Source of the DNA: Triatoma infestans
Taxonomy: Eukaryota; Arthropoda; Insecta; Hemiptera; Reduviidae
DNA length: 64,000 bases
Assembly (NCBI GenBank): GCA_011037195.1
Contig: JAAEAF010002690.1
Location: 1 to 64,000 of the forward strand
Direction of reading: 5' to 3'
The notes under the pieces were generated by a model. It did no database searches, had not been told where the DNA came from, and saw only the letters and a program-made list of their open reading frames with translations. Positions 52,961 through 64,000 of this stretch are shown in pieces. Both the position numbers and the translations under genes were made by a program. The number at the start of each line of letters is the position of its first letter. Within the stretch, counting starts at the first letter, position 1.

Positions 52961-53640
52961 CTCCGTTAGAGGAAGTTTTGCGACCGCGTCACATGTGAAA
53001 TTGAGTTTTCACCAGAAATATACGTTTTCAGGTCCAATGAATACGAAAAGAGTGCTTTTAGCGTATGTTTTTCAAAATACCTCATCTGTCAATAAGATAT
53101 TGATCAAAATCCATCTATCGGACATGTGTCTTTTTTTTTGAGCATTAACCGATTTCTCAAATAATTATTCCTACGATTTTCTTTAAGCTTCGTATACTCT
53201 CTAAACACACAAAAGTGCCTTTCACTTTTATTTAAATCACTTTTGAGGGAAACAACTTTAAAGATTTCTTTTTCAATAAAGTTGAAGTACCTACCATTAC
53301 AATAAAAATGTATGGTTCTACTAACTATATATAATATGCTACATTACATTTTCCCGGGGGGGAATGTTTCAGATAAAAGGAATGTATGTAGAAAGTGAAC
53401 GAAATCGTTGGAGCTGTTTTCGTGAAAAAAATGAAGAAACCATTCAGTAAAGTCGCACTTCTATCAATTCGGAGATAATCAGATGAAGTGACAATACCTA
53501 AAGCCTGAAGGGAATACCAAGTTTGAGCCTTCCTGCGATTATTCGTTTTTAGGATATTTTTTTCACACACATACTCCCATTTCCAAAATTTGACACGATC
53601 GCAATACTTCTTTTTACTAAGAAAAAGAAAAAAAGTTTCA
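52961..53640. mobile_element. Copy of (CA)n TIR family with both ends
   Basis: The left end GCGACCGCGTCACATGTGAA and ATATACGTTTTCAGGTCC is mirrored by TTTGACACGATCGCAATAC and TTTACTAAGAAAAAG at the right. Between them are internal modules, including GCACTTCTATCAATTCG, AAGGGAATACCAAGTTTGAG and a CACACACA remnant (53563-53571). About 680 bp. Confidence 0.6.
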
Positions 53641-55263
53641 AACATTGTATACAATACCCCTAATTATATAGTGTTCGTTTTTATGGATTTAAGTGACACA
53701 GATCTAACCATTACGGTTACTGTAATCAAGAAATGGAATGTCCCACCCAGGTAAGCAGCTAGGTAGGGCAGAACACAGCTAAAATAAAAAAAAAAGAAGG
53801 GAAATTTATCTTTATTTATCTATAAGAAGAGTATTACCACAGTTTTATAAAAAGGATTATAGCGGGATCCCGGCCGACATCTTAACATACCTAAGTCCAA
53901 AAGAGTTTTTAAAAAGTAACAGAAGATTTATTGTCATCGGTAACGCTTATGGATATTATATTTAATCCTTTTGTAAAGTAAAATAAATAGAGGAATAGAA
54001 GGATCACAATAATGATAGAAAAAATCGTGATGATAATCGAAAGAATGTTGGTTTTTGCAGTCGATAGATATAATCACAAAGACAGAATGATGATTGATGT
54101 AACCGTAGTTAAAAGAAAATGAAGAAAAAAGAACTTCATTACTTTACAATAATACAAAACTATTTAATAAAAACATAATAATTCTGCAATTTGGTATATT
54201 TATGTTTATAACTAATAAAAATGTTATCTACAATACTTTAATCACAAAAACTCCTAACTTTCTTGAGAATAAAAATTGAAAGCAATAGAAATTCATTTAA
54301 TGTGGCTTCTTGGTCTGTGATAGACATCGTTATTAATGATTTTGTTTAGTTTAGTAAATACAACAAAATATAATAAAATAATATTGAGATGAGATACCAT
54401 GGATGGTCTCTGTTTACACCCTGGTAGGTTCTGTGCAGGAAATACAGGAAAAATAATTAAAAATATAAATTGAGTAAAAATATTAAGTGGGCTGTATATA
54501 ATTGGTAAGCAAATGAAAAATTAAAATATCAAAAATTATATGGAAAAAATTAATATATAAATTAAATTTAAAATGGGTATCAAATATTATTTATTATCAC
54601 TTTCAATAAGTCAAAGTAATGGCGCTTAACTTGGAACGCAGAATCTTTGTAACCAGTGTTGGGAGACTCATATGTTGATATCGGGGATAAGGGGAGAGGA
54701 AAAAATAGGAATAAGGAAATAATTCTTATATGCCTGTAATTCTTGAGTCTTGAGCAATACACTCACTGCTACTTGGCTGATGATTCTAGATAATAATTAA
54801 ACGGGCTCCCAGAAGCTGCACGGCGGGAAACCGGAAGTAACAACCATGTAGTTTCACAATGAGCTCAAGCAGGCCAGTAGAGAACCGAAGCCGCTTACTC
54901 GATAAAAGACCAGTTTATTAACACTACCCAGGAAAACCGAAAAAGTTAAACTTAGGCAACCGAACTGACATGGATTGTATAGACAGATTTACTTCTGCAC
55001 TACAACTTACTTCAAAGAGTGTTCCATAACGACTTACTCGTCCAAGTGTTGCACAGAGACTGACGGAGAGAGGGAAAAATGCACAGGTTACCCCTCTGTA
55101 CTCTTGGGACAGCCTAATAAATTAATAAATTATCGTACGCTGTTGGCGGCAAATTTAAATTTATATTAAATACCGAACAGATTTTTTTTTTTTTTAATTC
55201 CACATTCTTTTTATAATTATCGTTAAATTACTTTTACTTGTTTAACTTTATTAACAAAAGAAA
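53641..55263. other. AT-rich intergenic DNA
   Basis: Nothing supported. Short frames at 54580-54762 and 54975-55169 lack any resemblance. Confidence 0.5.
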
Positions 55264-56250
55264 ATGATCATTTCTTTTGAGGATGCCGTCAGAGTAGTCG
55301 CTCTTGCGGAGAAAGGACAAGTGGCATACGATATGTGTGGCAAAAAATGTTCGTCGACCACGTTCTGCGGTTCATCGAGCAATCGTGCATTTTAGGAAAC
55401 TGGGAGATACAGTGGGAGGCCTTGATGGTGATGGTAGTAAGGGTCACAACATATCAAGACAACCGATTTCTATCTCTCTCAAATTCTACGCAATCGGTTT
55501 CTTATAGCTAGAGAGCTCAGGGATAACTTATTACAAGTTCGGAGAGTCACCATGAGCTCTGAATCTGTTCGAAGACGATCGAGGTGAGAAGTAGGTCTGA
55601 CGGCTAGTTGACCCAACATCAGGGCGAATACTAACCAGGAATCATTGTGCAACCAGGTTAGCTTTTGCAGACGGCATCTCCATTGGGCTGTGGAGCAATG
55701 GGGGGGTCTGTTCTTTTCACAGATAAATCGCGATTTAGTGTCTAATCTTCAGACGCTAGCGCTTTATTCAATGCAATGCTAGCGGAAGTGCTCCTTTTCA
55801 ACGACAAACAATTATAGTGTGGTGTGGATAAGTTTAGAGGCCCGCGCCGAGTTAATTGATATTAAAAATGGCGCTGACACAATGGCCGCTGCTATATATG
55901 TTGAAGAAGTTCTTCTGGCCGTACCGTTTGCTCCATTTATTGGACCTACATGCTAGTGCATGATAACGCCAGACTATCTAAGCTAGAGTTGTCGCCCGCT
56001 TCTTGGAGGAAGTCCGTATAAATGTAATTTTTTTGGCCTGCATATTCTCCGCACATGAATCCTATAGAACACATATGAGACATGTTACAGCGCGTGATCA
56101 GCCTCTAACTACTCTGCAACTGCTCCGCATTGCCCTACAAGAAGAACTGGATGCCATTCGACAAGGATTTAATGAAGAGACCATTTAAAACCAGATTGCA
56201 TCGATGTCCCATCAAATAAGGGCCCTTAATATTGTCCCCGGTAAATGAGG
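55264..56250 (+). pseudogene. Decayed Tc1-like transposase
   Basis: ISFEDAVRVVALAEKGQ at the start belongs to the N-terminal helix-turn-helix. In shifted frames there follow a STVHRAI-type helix, ALRNRFL-ARELRD, the VRR-SRxEVGLTAS region, HLHWAVEQWG, SLEARAEL, the VPFAPFIGPT stretch and ALQEELDAI. These come in the order of a Tc1-family DDE transposase of about 330 aa. The catalytic region and others carry stops and indels. No terminal inverted repeats were identified. It is a dead copy. Confidence 0.75.
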
Positions 56251-56779
56251 ATCCAAGTAGAAGGAGGTGAGACACATTAAAAAAATTAAAATTTTGTATA
56301 AAAGATTGTTAATTTTTTCATTCTTTTTCATTTTTTATTTTTATTTTATTTTCTATATCAATCCAAATCAAGTGCTATTATAAAAAATTAACACGACAAG
56401 ATATTATTTAGCTAACTAATTGTATTAAAAATAGATTGTTGCAATAAATGTTATTTATTAATGAAAAACTGAGTATCCCATTTTTTGGGGATTGAGTATA
56501 TAAAGTGTGACAAAAAGTTTGAAAACTGAAGGAAACGTCTAATTAACAATGCTTATTGAAGTGTCATACACTGCAGGCAACCGTTTGTTGAATACAATAC
56601 AAATTAGACAACTACTTTATAAATCAGCTCTATATGACAGCGTTCTAAAAGCCAAAATGAAAATTTTTCTATGCACATTCTATTCAAGGCATTTACATAT
56701 ATATTATTATTATTTATCACACACTCCAGGCCACCGAACCTAGCGCACAGGGCCAGAACCGGTGACTATGGTCACTTCG
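56251..56779. other. AT-rich intergenic DNA
   Basis: No supported feature. Confidence 0.55.
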
Positions 56780-57320
56780 TCTTGCCTACGTAGTAGGCAA
56801 GTTACCGTCCCTGCCATGGGGAGGCGGACCGCCAGTTAACCGTGCAGTCCTTCTTAGAATCGCAACTTCTCGAGCGAACTCCATAAACTCTTTAAATTTT
56901 TGTGCATGTTTCGTCAATTCTTTACAGTGTCCTGGCCATTTCTCTTCCCTACTTATCAGCTTGAATTCCATATGGATTCTCGCCTCGTCGAGGAGAGGAC
57001 ACCAGAAGAGAACGTGGTGCATTGTGTCCCGTTCACCGCAATCACAATTTGAGGAATCTTTCAATCCCAGCTCATAGAGCTTTGAGTCGAACTCCCCATG
57101 GCCGGTGAAATAAGGTGTTACGGTTTGGGAAAGCTCCAAACATCGAACGATAGTCTGTGATGCAAATTCAGGAAGAACTCATATGTGGGGTACTATTCCC
57201 CCTTTCTTATGCTTCTGGGTAAGATCGAGCGGCAATACACCAGTGACCACGGTAAGGAGACTTGGAGGATGTCGCATACGCCTTTGTTACAGAGCACAAA
57301 TGGCTCTTTGCATTCTTTTA
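56780..57320 (-). pseudogene. Non-LTR ORF2 C-terminal fragment with CCHC-like motif
   Basis: The minus-strand frame 56786-57139 reads TPYFTGHGEFDSKLYELGLK, then CDCGERDTMHHVLFWCPLL, the Cys/His motif that ends R1/Jockey-type ORF2 proteins (LTGHG...C.CG..DT..H..F.C). Upstream to about 57320 related residues appear in broken frames. Only this 3' piece remains. Confidence 0.7.
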
Positions 57321-58939
57321 TACTTTTATTTATATAGCAAAGCATACTAAAAAAAAAAAAAAAATTAAAGCATTTTAAAAATCTCTAAATTGTATGGGGC
57401 GCCATTGCTCCTGGATGAATTAAGGATATGTTTATTTATAAAAAAATAATACAACGGATATATATAAAGTTATGAATGGATTTTAATGAGATTAGAGAAA
57501 CAAAAATAAAAATAATAAAAATAAAAATTAGACGGAAATGACGTCACATTACTGAAACCTTTTTTTTCTTTTTTACTACCATTAATTAGAGATGTTAGTG
57601 AAAAGATTCATAACTAAGGCAACATGACTAGCTGGGCCCATCCCAAGTCTTTTGAATGAATCCAGATGGTGTTCAATAAAAACTACTGCTAACACTATAA
57701 TTAACCACTCTTTCCACCATATATAAGAAGTATTGCACTAATATTAGATTTATTAAAATTATAATTATTAGTTCGTTAATCAGAATTTAATGGCTGTTTA
57801 GAGCAGAAATAATGGAAACATTTGTACATATTTAGATAATTGCAGAGATTACGTCCAAAACTGATAATTTAATAACACTTTAAAACAGCATTGAAACTCG
57901 TTGTTTGAAATATCTTCTTTATAAATAGCATAACGGTCCCTATTTGCGAATTTCAGAAACCGCAGGATCTTTGATGTGCTGGACTTAGAAATGGCTGCTA
58001 CTTGTAGGGGACTTTTTTAAAAAAAAAACAACAAAAAAATAGAAAGCTGCTTACCAAAATTTAATGCGAAGAATAAGCTTTGACACTTATTTGATTAAAT
58101 AGAAATGAAATACATAATATATAGTTCAACTAAACCAACTTGGACCACACAAAAAAGCGCAGACGTTCTTTAGATATTCAAATCAGTTGATAATCTGTCA
58201 AAATTGTTTCAAATAAAAATGACAGGCACAAATTGTATCAAATCGTACTTTGTAAAGGAACCACTAGCCAGCAAATACATCATAGGAAAGCTGGACTCAA
58301 TACTTTCAACAATAACATCCATCAAGGCGCCACTACCGCGCTCCAAACGCACGTCAACTATGCATGGCACTCTTCATAATGCCCACAATAGTGCATTGGC
58401 AATGGGGCTTCAACTACGACAGCTTATCTCTCATCTAGAAGCTGCCTCTAGCTGTAAGAAAATTGGTACATAAGCTGACCATCTGAGAGGTTTAGCGTCA
58501 ATCTTCAATTCAACACTGTATAGTGTAGGCCAGTTAGTTACCTCATCAACCTTGAAAGTTCTATCAAGTTAGCTAGCCATGTAGCTCACAACAATTTATT
58601 AGCGCAGGCAACTTTACACTCTTCAAGATACAACCAACACCAATCTACATTCATCACGCTGCCAATCAACCATCATCATAGCCAGTTTGCCTGTTCTTAT
58701 TTACACCAAATCACCATATATCAACTATCGACTTGCTACTATCACAACTTCGGTGGACGTATTTTCATCATCGAAACCTTAATGTTGGATGCGATGGCTG
58801 TACGTCACCAGAAATCAAGTTTGAGCTTTCTGAGACTTTTCATTTTTGATACTTTTCTCAAAGACAAACCGGCTACAGAAGAATGTACAAAACATATGGG
58901 AGGGCTCGTACGATATCTTTATAAGCCCCTGCAGGTTGC
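57321..58939. other. Intergenic DNA
   Basis: The 89-codon frame 58204-58473 and other short frames show no family pattern. A-rich runs lie near 57350 and 58021. Confidence 0.5.
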
Positions 58940-59400
58940 CCAGGAGTCTGATTCAAGCTTCTATCAAGGAGTGGGTAGAAAACCAGCGTCTATATGATGG
59001 AACGAACATCAAGGCAGAAGCAGGCTAAATTCTTTATTAAAAGATATTTACCTAAGTTTACTATGGACCTACTGCTCCATAGCCGAAGGGATATAAGGCT
59101 AGTAGTGGACCTATTAACGGGGAATTGTAGGCTGAATAGGCCATGCACCAACTATTACTTGCAGATAATGCGGTATGTCGATTATGCAGAACCGAAGAGG
59201 AAACCCCGGTACATATTCTTTGTGAGTGTGTCGTTCTAATGTAGACAAGGTTTCTTCAACTGGGGACAAGCAATCCAAAACCTATGAGCCGTCGACGGGG
59301 TCACTTTCAGCTTTGCTAGGCCAGATAAAGAGGGCAAAGCTGAAGGATGTGCTATGATTTTAGGGAATCCACAATAGACCACTTAATGCAGGTCGCAGGC
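58940..59400 (+). pseudogene. Non-LTR ORF2 C-terminal fragment
   Basis: SIKEWVENQRLYDG, then in other frames LLLHSRRDIRLVVDLLTGNC and CRTEEETPVHILCECV, follow the order of the terminal region of non-LTR ORF2 proteins (RNase H end, LLTGHC, CRLC..EEET..HILCEC). At least two frameshifts are present. Confidence 0.65.
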
Positions 59401-60149
59401 CAAAACATTCATTTCAAGTGAAAACTGAATAATTAAAAATTGGACCAATCAAAACAGGGCATTAAAAAACAATAGTAAAATGTACGTAGAAATGCATCCA
59501 GACAATGACTAGAAATTGAAAAATATTTTTTACAGTCAAAAAAAACAATGGCTAATTATTGTAGTTTAGCTATGAATTGATAAAATTACAAATTTTATAT
59601 TACAGAATAGCAATTGATTAAATTTGGATTTCAGTCGTTAAATGCCAAGTATAGCACAAAGTGTACAAGCTAATTTAAAAATAAAATTCTAAATCAGTCT
59701 GAATTGTAACTTTTTAAATCGTTTTATAATCTTCGTTCATCAATGAATGATTGCAATATTAAGTTATATTAGAAGAAAATAAACGGAACTGTTTATTCTA
59801 GAAAGTTAATAAATCTTAGTTGCAGTATATAGTTAAATATTAAAGGTTCTATTTCAGTATTAGAATTTAAATTATTTAATAAATTTGTTAAGTAAAAATA
59901 AACTGAACAGATAGTAGATAGCTGCCAAAGAGGGAGCAGAGAGACGAGTCTCTAAACTAGCTGACTAATAGATAAAGTTATGCAATAAGGCAGTGTTCCA
60001 ATAAGTTGCCTATCCAAACATAAAATATATTATCTTCTATCAATTACTATTAATAAAACTAAATTTTATTAGATTAAATATTATATCATAATGTTAAATA
60101 TAAATGGTTCTACAATCTTATAATTTTAAATAATTTGATTGGTTTAAGA
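59401..60149. other. AT-rich intergenic DNA
   Basis: No supported feature. Confidence 0.55.
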
Positions 60150-60840
60150 TTTTATTCAATAAAAAACAAGAAAAAAAGAATCTCATGTGAAAACAATCAG
60201 ACACGACAGTTTTCTTTAACTAATTCATGGATAATTGACAAATTTCGCCTTCAAATTTGGAATTTTTATCATAGATTTCCGCCGAAAAAAACAAGCATTT
60301 ATGCAAAAATATGTATATTCAAATTTTCAAAAAAATGATTGAGCGGTTTTTAAGAAAATTACTTAAAATCTCCGAAATCAATTCTGTAAAGTCATATACT
60401 TCTAATTAAGTGGATTTATATGAAATCATTGGTGGAACCGTACAGCGTACTGAAATGGCACTTTGGAGGAAAGCAAGCTTAAGATGCATTAAGCCCCTAA
60501 GAAACTTCCAATAACAATTTTCTTAAAAAATTATTATAAATAAAAGTGATAGGCCCATTATTTGGGTAGTTTGAACATCGCGCGAAAACTAAAGAAAAAA
60601 AAAAGCATTCAGTGAAAGTCGCCCTTTGGCCTTTGATTGTTTGATTTTGATGGGATATTTCACTAGATGCGGTCAGGGTTAGGGTATTTAAACGAAATAT
60701 CAAGTTTGCGTTTCTATCTTTTCGTGTTTGACGTAATAATGGTTCGTTCACAGGCGCACCATTTTGCAATTTTTGTTTATTCTCAGTGAACCTCAAAACA
60801 AATTATTTAGATAGTTTGATACGAACGCAATGGTCATGAA
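60150..60840 (+). repeat. Right part of a (CA)n TIR family copy
   Basis: Modules AAATGATTGAGCGGTTTTT, CCCCTAAGAAACTTCC and AAATATCAAGTTTGCG are followed by GTGAACCTCAAAACAAATT and TTTGATACGAACGCAATGG. The microsatellite is absent. Confidence 0.5.
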
Positions 60841-61687
60841 TAGAAATTGCTATTACAATTTTAGAAGCTTCAATTAATTTCAATTTAAAAGTTTCATTAA
60901 TTAGAAGTTTCAACAGAAAATTATTAATTAACCATGACATATAAAGAATATAATAATGAAGACTTAATGAAGTAAGCTGCCTTAGAATAAGCACAAATAT
61001 AAGTGTGTACAACGTTTTAATTCAAACTTCCTTTCTAATTAATAACACAAACTATAGAAACTGGTAAAGTTGATTCCACAGAATAATTATTCAATTGTTC
61101 TGAACTTTATATACAAAACAAATACCTCTTGAATTTTTTTTCAATTAGGTTGCAGATTCAATATCTGCTGATATCGTAAAAAGTTCATTAATTCAACAAT
61201 CAATTGTGAAGTATAAAAGTTTTCAGAATTTCCAAAAGTGGGCGTTTTATAATTTTATATATCATTTTTGTTATATTACGAAAATACGATTAAAAAAAAC
61301 AAACAAATCTAAAACAAGTGAAAAATGTCTACAACTAAAACATACATATGTTGAATAGTTTCACCCAACTATTTACAAATAGGTATGTGATGAAAGTAAG
61401 TGCGCAGTTTGCACATGTCAACCGTCTTCAAGCCCCTTACTTCCTAAACTCCTTTGATCATTATAGTAACACTTCTAGCCACATCTAATAGAACTTTTAG
61501 ATTGTAGTGTATTTTGATTTCAGTGTAGTCACTATGTCTCTATTTATATGACCACATTGCAATCGATACATTTTGTTTAAAATAAAATACAATTTAAAAA
61601 TAGATCTTTGGTGAATCAAATGTACTTTATAGGAAGTAACATTTAAATAATTCACATACTATATTAGTGTTCAATTTTAACTGTAAA
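60841..61687. other. AT-rich intergenic DNA
   Basis: No supported feature. Confidence 0.55.
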
Positions 61688-61691
61688 TAAT

Positions 61692-61722
61692 GCCATTATT
61701 ATTATTATTATTATTATTATTA
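61692..61722 (+). repeat. (ATT)n microsatellite
   Basis: About ten ATT units directly before the 3' tail side of the SINE at 61726-61909. It may derive from that SINE's A-rich tail on the other strand. Confidence 0.85.
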
Positions 61723-61725
61723 ATT

Positions 61726-61909
61726 TAAGGCGCGCCAACATCTACGGTCCGGGACTTTCTCAGTGCACTGCCGGTTTTTCGTTACAGACAACTTACAGTT
61801 AGCTGTATAGTCTCCTAGGAAGAGAATATATAGGGGCAGCACTATTGGACTTGAACCCGGGACTTTCGCGTGGAAGTTCAGTGCGCTACCACTGTGCTAA
61901 TCCCTTCCA
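61726..61909 (-). mobile_element. tRNA-derived SINE
   Basis: On the minus strand GGAAGGGATTAGCACAGTGG and GGGTTCAAGTCC form the tRNA-like head. The body ends at GTAGATGTTGGCGCGCC. The middle is shortened relative to 51041-51285. Confidence 0.75.
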
Positions 61910-62865
61910 TTTTATTATTATAATAAATAATAGGTTAAGTTTGGCAGTTGTTAATAATAAAAGTAGAATGAAAATTGGCAGGGGTCAAAGATAAAAACTT
62001 TTGAAACAAACAAAAGTGTATTTTTCAAAATTTTGGACTTCCCTTTTTGGTATCCTTCCTCAGGAAAAAAAGTCAATTGGAAGTAAAATCCCAGATTATG
62101 GCTAGAAGAGCTTTGATCTAGTGCGGTTATCTGATTGTAGGTATTTATTCATTGTAATAGCCATCCGAAGAAACTATGTGCAAAATTAATGTAATAAACT
62201 TAATTAAAATTAAATTTTGAATAAAGTAAATTTTAAATTTCTATTCACTTCTGTTATGGGATGATCATTACTGGAATGGTCCGTAATAATCTCGTTCGGG
62301 TCTGACGTGGAATATTTACAGGGAATTTGCGAATGTCTATTAAGAGGGTGTTCGAATTAAACATTTATCAAAAAGTGAAACTTTCGCTGAACCTACAAAT
62401 ACACTGTAGCTAGTTGAGTACATATAAATCACTAGAAAACAAACTGAAAAATTCATATCTCAGCAGTCATATATTTCTAATTATAATTGCATTTAATTAA
62501 TAGAATCTATTTTGCACACTACAGAATTGCTGTCTCACGTATTTCACAAAAAGCTAGATACAACAATTGCTTTTATTGCATTGAAATAGGCCAGTTAGCG
62601 TATTGAAGTTCAACAGTTTGCAAGTATAGGGAAAAATAAATGGCCAATTGAATTGCAAAATTTAGAAAAGTAAAATGGATATAACTTGAAAAGGTACTTC
62701 ATTTAATGCTAAGTATTTATTTAAAGAACCCCTTTGAAGTGCAATATAATTGTTTTTCCAACGGTTTCTTCAATTTTGTGGACATACAGAGTGGATATAA
62801 ATGTGTAAAAGAGGGATTAATGCTCAAATTATAAGGGAATTATAAGGGAAGAGGTTGCTAGCTTT
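61910..62865. other. AT-rich intergenic DNA
   Basis: No supported feature. Confidence 0.55.
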
Positions 62866-63075
62866 ATCCGGACGGCCCATCGGATGAAGATCACTTAGAC
62901 GACCCCTCGAGGACCAGCCCCAGCTAGTCTGGAGAGGGCCCGTTTGAGGCATATTACGAGGCACCACACCGAAGTAACACCTAGCAGTTCCGGGGTGAGC
63001 GGATGCCTTGAGGGAGGAGAGATTTTTAGTTGCGAGTCCCACATTTCGAGCGGAAGCATTTTCCTCCCTCCATAA
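62866..63075 (-). other. GC-richer island, possible retroelement 3' piece
   Basis: About 200 bp much richer in G and C than the surroundings, covered by a minus-strand frame (62824-63123) that encodes SARNVGLATKNLSSL and a Pro/Arg-rich tail without known motifs. It may be a non-LTR fragment, since another lies 400 bp away, but there is no sequence proof. Confidence 0.25.
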
Positions 63076-63469
63076 AAAAAAATGCTCTAAATATCGAAAA
63101 ACACATTTATTTCTTTTACACATTTATTTTAAAGTCAGTCAACTTTTTCGGGCTATAAAATATAAAGCTTGTATAGAATAGTATCAAAAAGCATATCATT
63201 TTATCTTCCGCAATTCATGAGTGCTCTTTCCTAATTTGAAGCCATTTACCACAAAACCAATGTTTTACCTATTGTTATTTTTATTTAAAACCTTTTCAGT
63301 TTTGTCAACTGAATAAAACTTGGAGGAAATGTAATAAATAAACTAACAACATGGATTCGTGCAGTATCTGGCTTCAGAATAGAAAAGAACAATTTTTATT
63401 TACTATTTAACCGTGAAACACAAAACTGCAAGCACAAACATTCAATATTTCAGTTTGTTTTTCGGATAA

Positions 63470-63773
63470 AAGAGCATAAATATCTCTCTCTCTGTATGTC
63501 CACTGAATTGTCGACTCACAGGACATCTGACGAAGCTAGGTTTGGAAAGTGATAATAGCACATGCAGACTCTGTGGGGAGATGGAGGAACCATTACTTCT
63601 CCAAACGGATTGCGAGGCTGCCACCCAGAGAAGATTTAAGAACCTGGTTGAAGTTGCTAGGTGGAAGAGGGGGGATATACCCTCCCTAGAGCCCGTCAAG
63701 TTATTAGGATTCCTTAGTGATCTAACCTGAGGGAGGTGCTGTAAATCAGTAAATCGTAAGTTCGCAGTGCCCC

Positions 63774-63808
<35 letters not shown>
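63470..63808 (+). pseudogene. 5'-truncated non-LTR retrotransposon with poly(A) tail
   Basis: Translation gives the ORF2 C-terminus: GHLTKLGLESDNSTCRLCGE, then EEPLLLQTDCEA and a basic tail ending FLSDLT before a TGA at 63728. A 3' UTR of about 45 bp and a run of 34 A (63775-63808) follow. The first part needs a frame change near 63540. Target duplications were not found. Confidence 0.75.
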
Positions 63809-63812
<4 letters not shown>

Positions 63813-64000
63813 TTGAAATGATGAAATCGTTGGAGGAATAATTATATTGCACTAAAAGAGGTTGCTTCTTTAAATAAATAGTTAGCTATACACTAAATTT
63901 TACATTTCTATTGTTTTTCGTCTTGTGAACTAAGAAATCCAATTCAAAAGTTTGCCAGTTTTTTCCTGATATACCTTTTAACTTTATCTAGAATATTATA
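63809..64000. other. AT-rich intergenic DNA to window end
   Basis: No supported feature. Confidence 0.55.

Noticed and set aside
58204..58473. 89-codon frame as a gene
   Set aside because: No start context, no motif and no neighbour supporting it.

Overview
The window is AT-rich animal nuclear DNA, most likely from an arthropod. It contains tRNA-derived SINEs, non-LTR, LTR and Tc1 remnants, many microsatellites and no recognisable host gene. The species cannot be named from sequence alone, and the arthropod call is an inference from the kind of elements present.

The main feature is a complete, recently inserted Polinton/Maverick (adintovirus-like) element at 4796-20658 (15,863 bp). It starts AG and ends CT, has near-identical terminal inverted repeats of about 380 bp, and is bounded by a perfect 6-bp target duplication CAGATA. 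Its left plus-strand arm carries two small genes (A, B), a 102-aa possible ssDNA-binding protein behind a spliced leader, a Cys-rich protein and a 1198-aa protein-primed DNA polymerase B. The polymerase has extra N-terminal modules: zinc fingers, an OTU-like segment and an endonuclease VII-like segment. The central minus-strand block encodes virion genes. In transcription order these are a PLA2/pX-like protein, an adenain-type protease (broken in this copy), the penton-type single jelly roll, a 51-aa basic protein, the double jelly-roll major capsid protein and a degenerate DEDD-exonuclease-like protein. The right plus-strand arm has the packaging ATPase, a 358-aa conserved protein, a fibre-like repeat protein and a DDE integrase with a C-terminal chromodomain. 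The right end carries diverged paralogues of A and B on the minus strand, so each terminal repeat is followed inward by its own A-B pair.

The genes form a coherent set: replication (PolB, putative SSB), integration (integrase, terminal repeats), DNA packaging (ATPase) and virion assembly (capsid proteins, protease, PLA2/pX, possible fibre). Only the protease is visibly disrupted, by an extra base in an A8 tract and by the lack of an obvious ATG start.

The flanks (1-4789 and 20665-64000) are old transposon debris. They hold a (CA)n-containing terminal-inverted-repeat family built of modules of roughly 280-300 bp; a small MITE family; five tRNA-derived SINE copies, one with a clear target duplication; six decayed non-LTR retrotransposon fragments; one LTR retrotransposon lacking RT/RNase H/integrase plus a related solo LTR; and a decayed Tc1-like transposase. 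The remaining stretches are AT-rich and hold nothing I can support.
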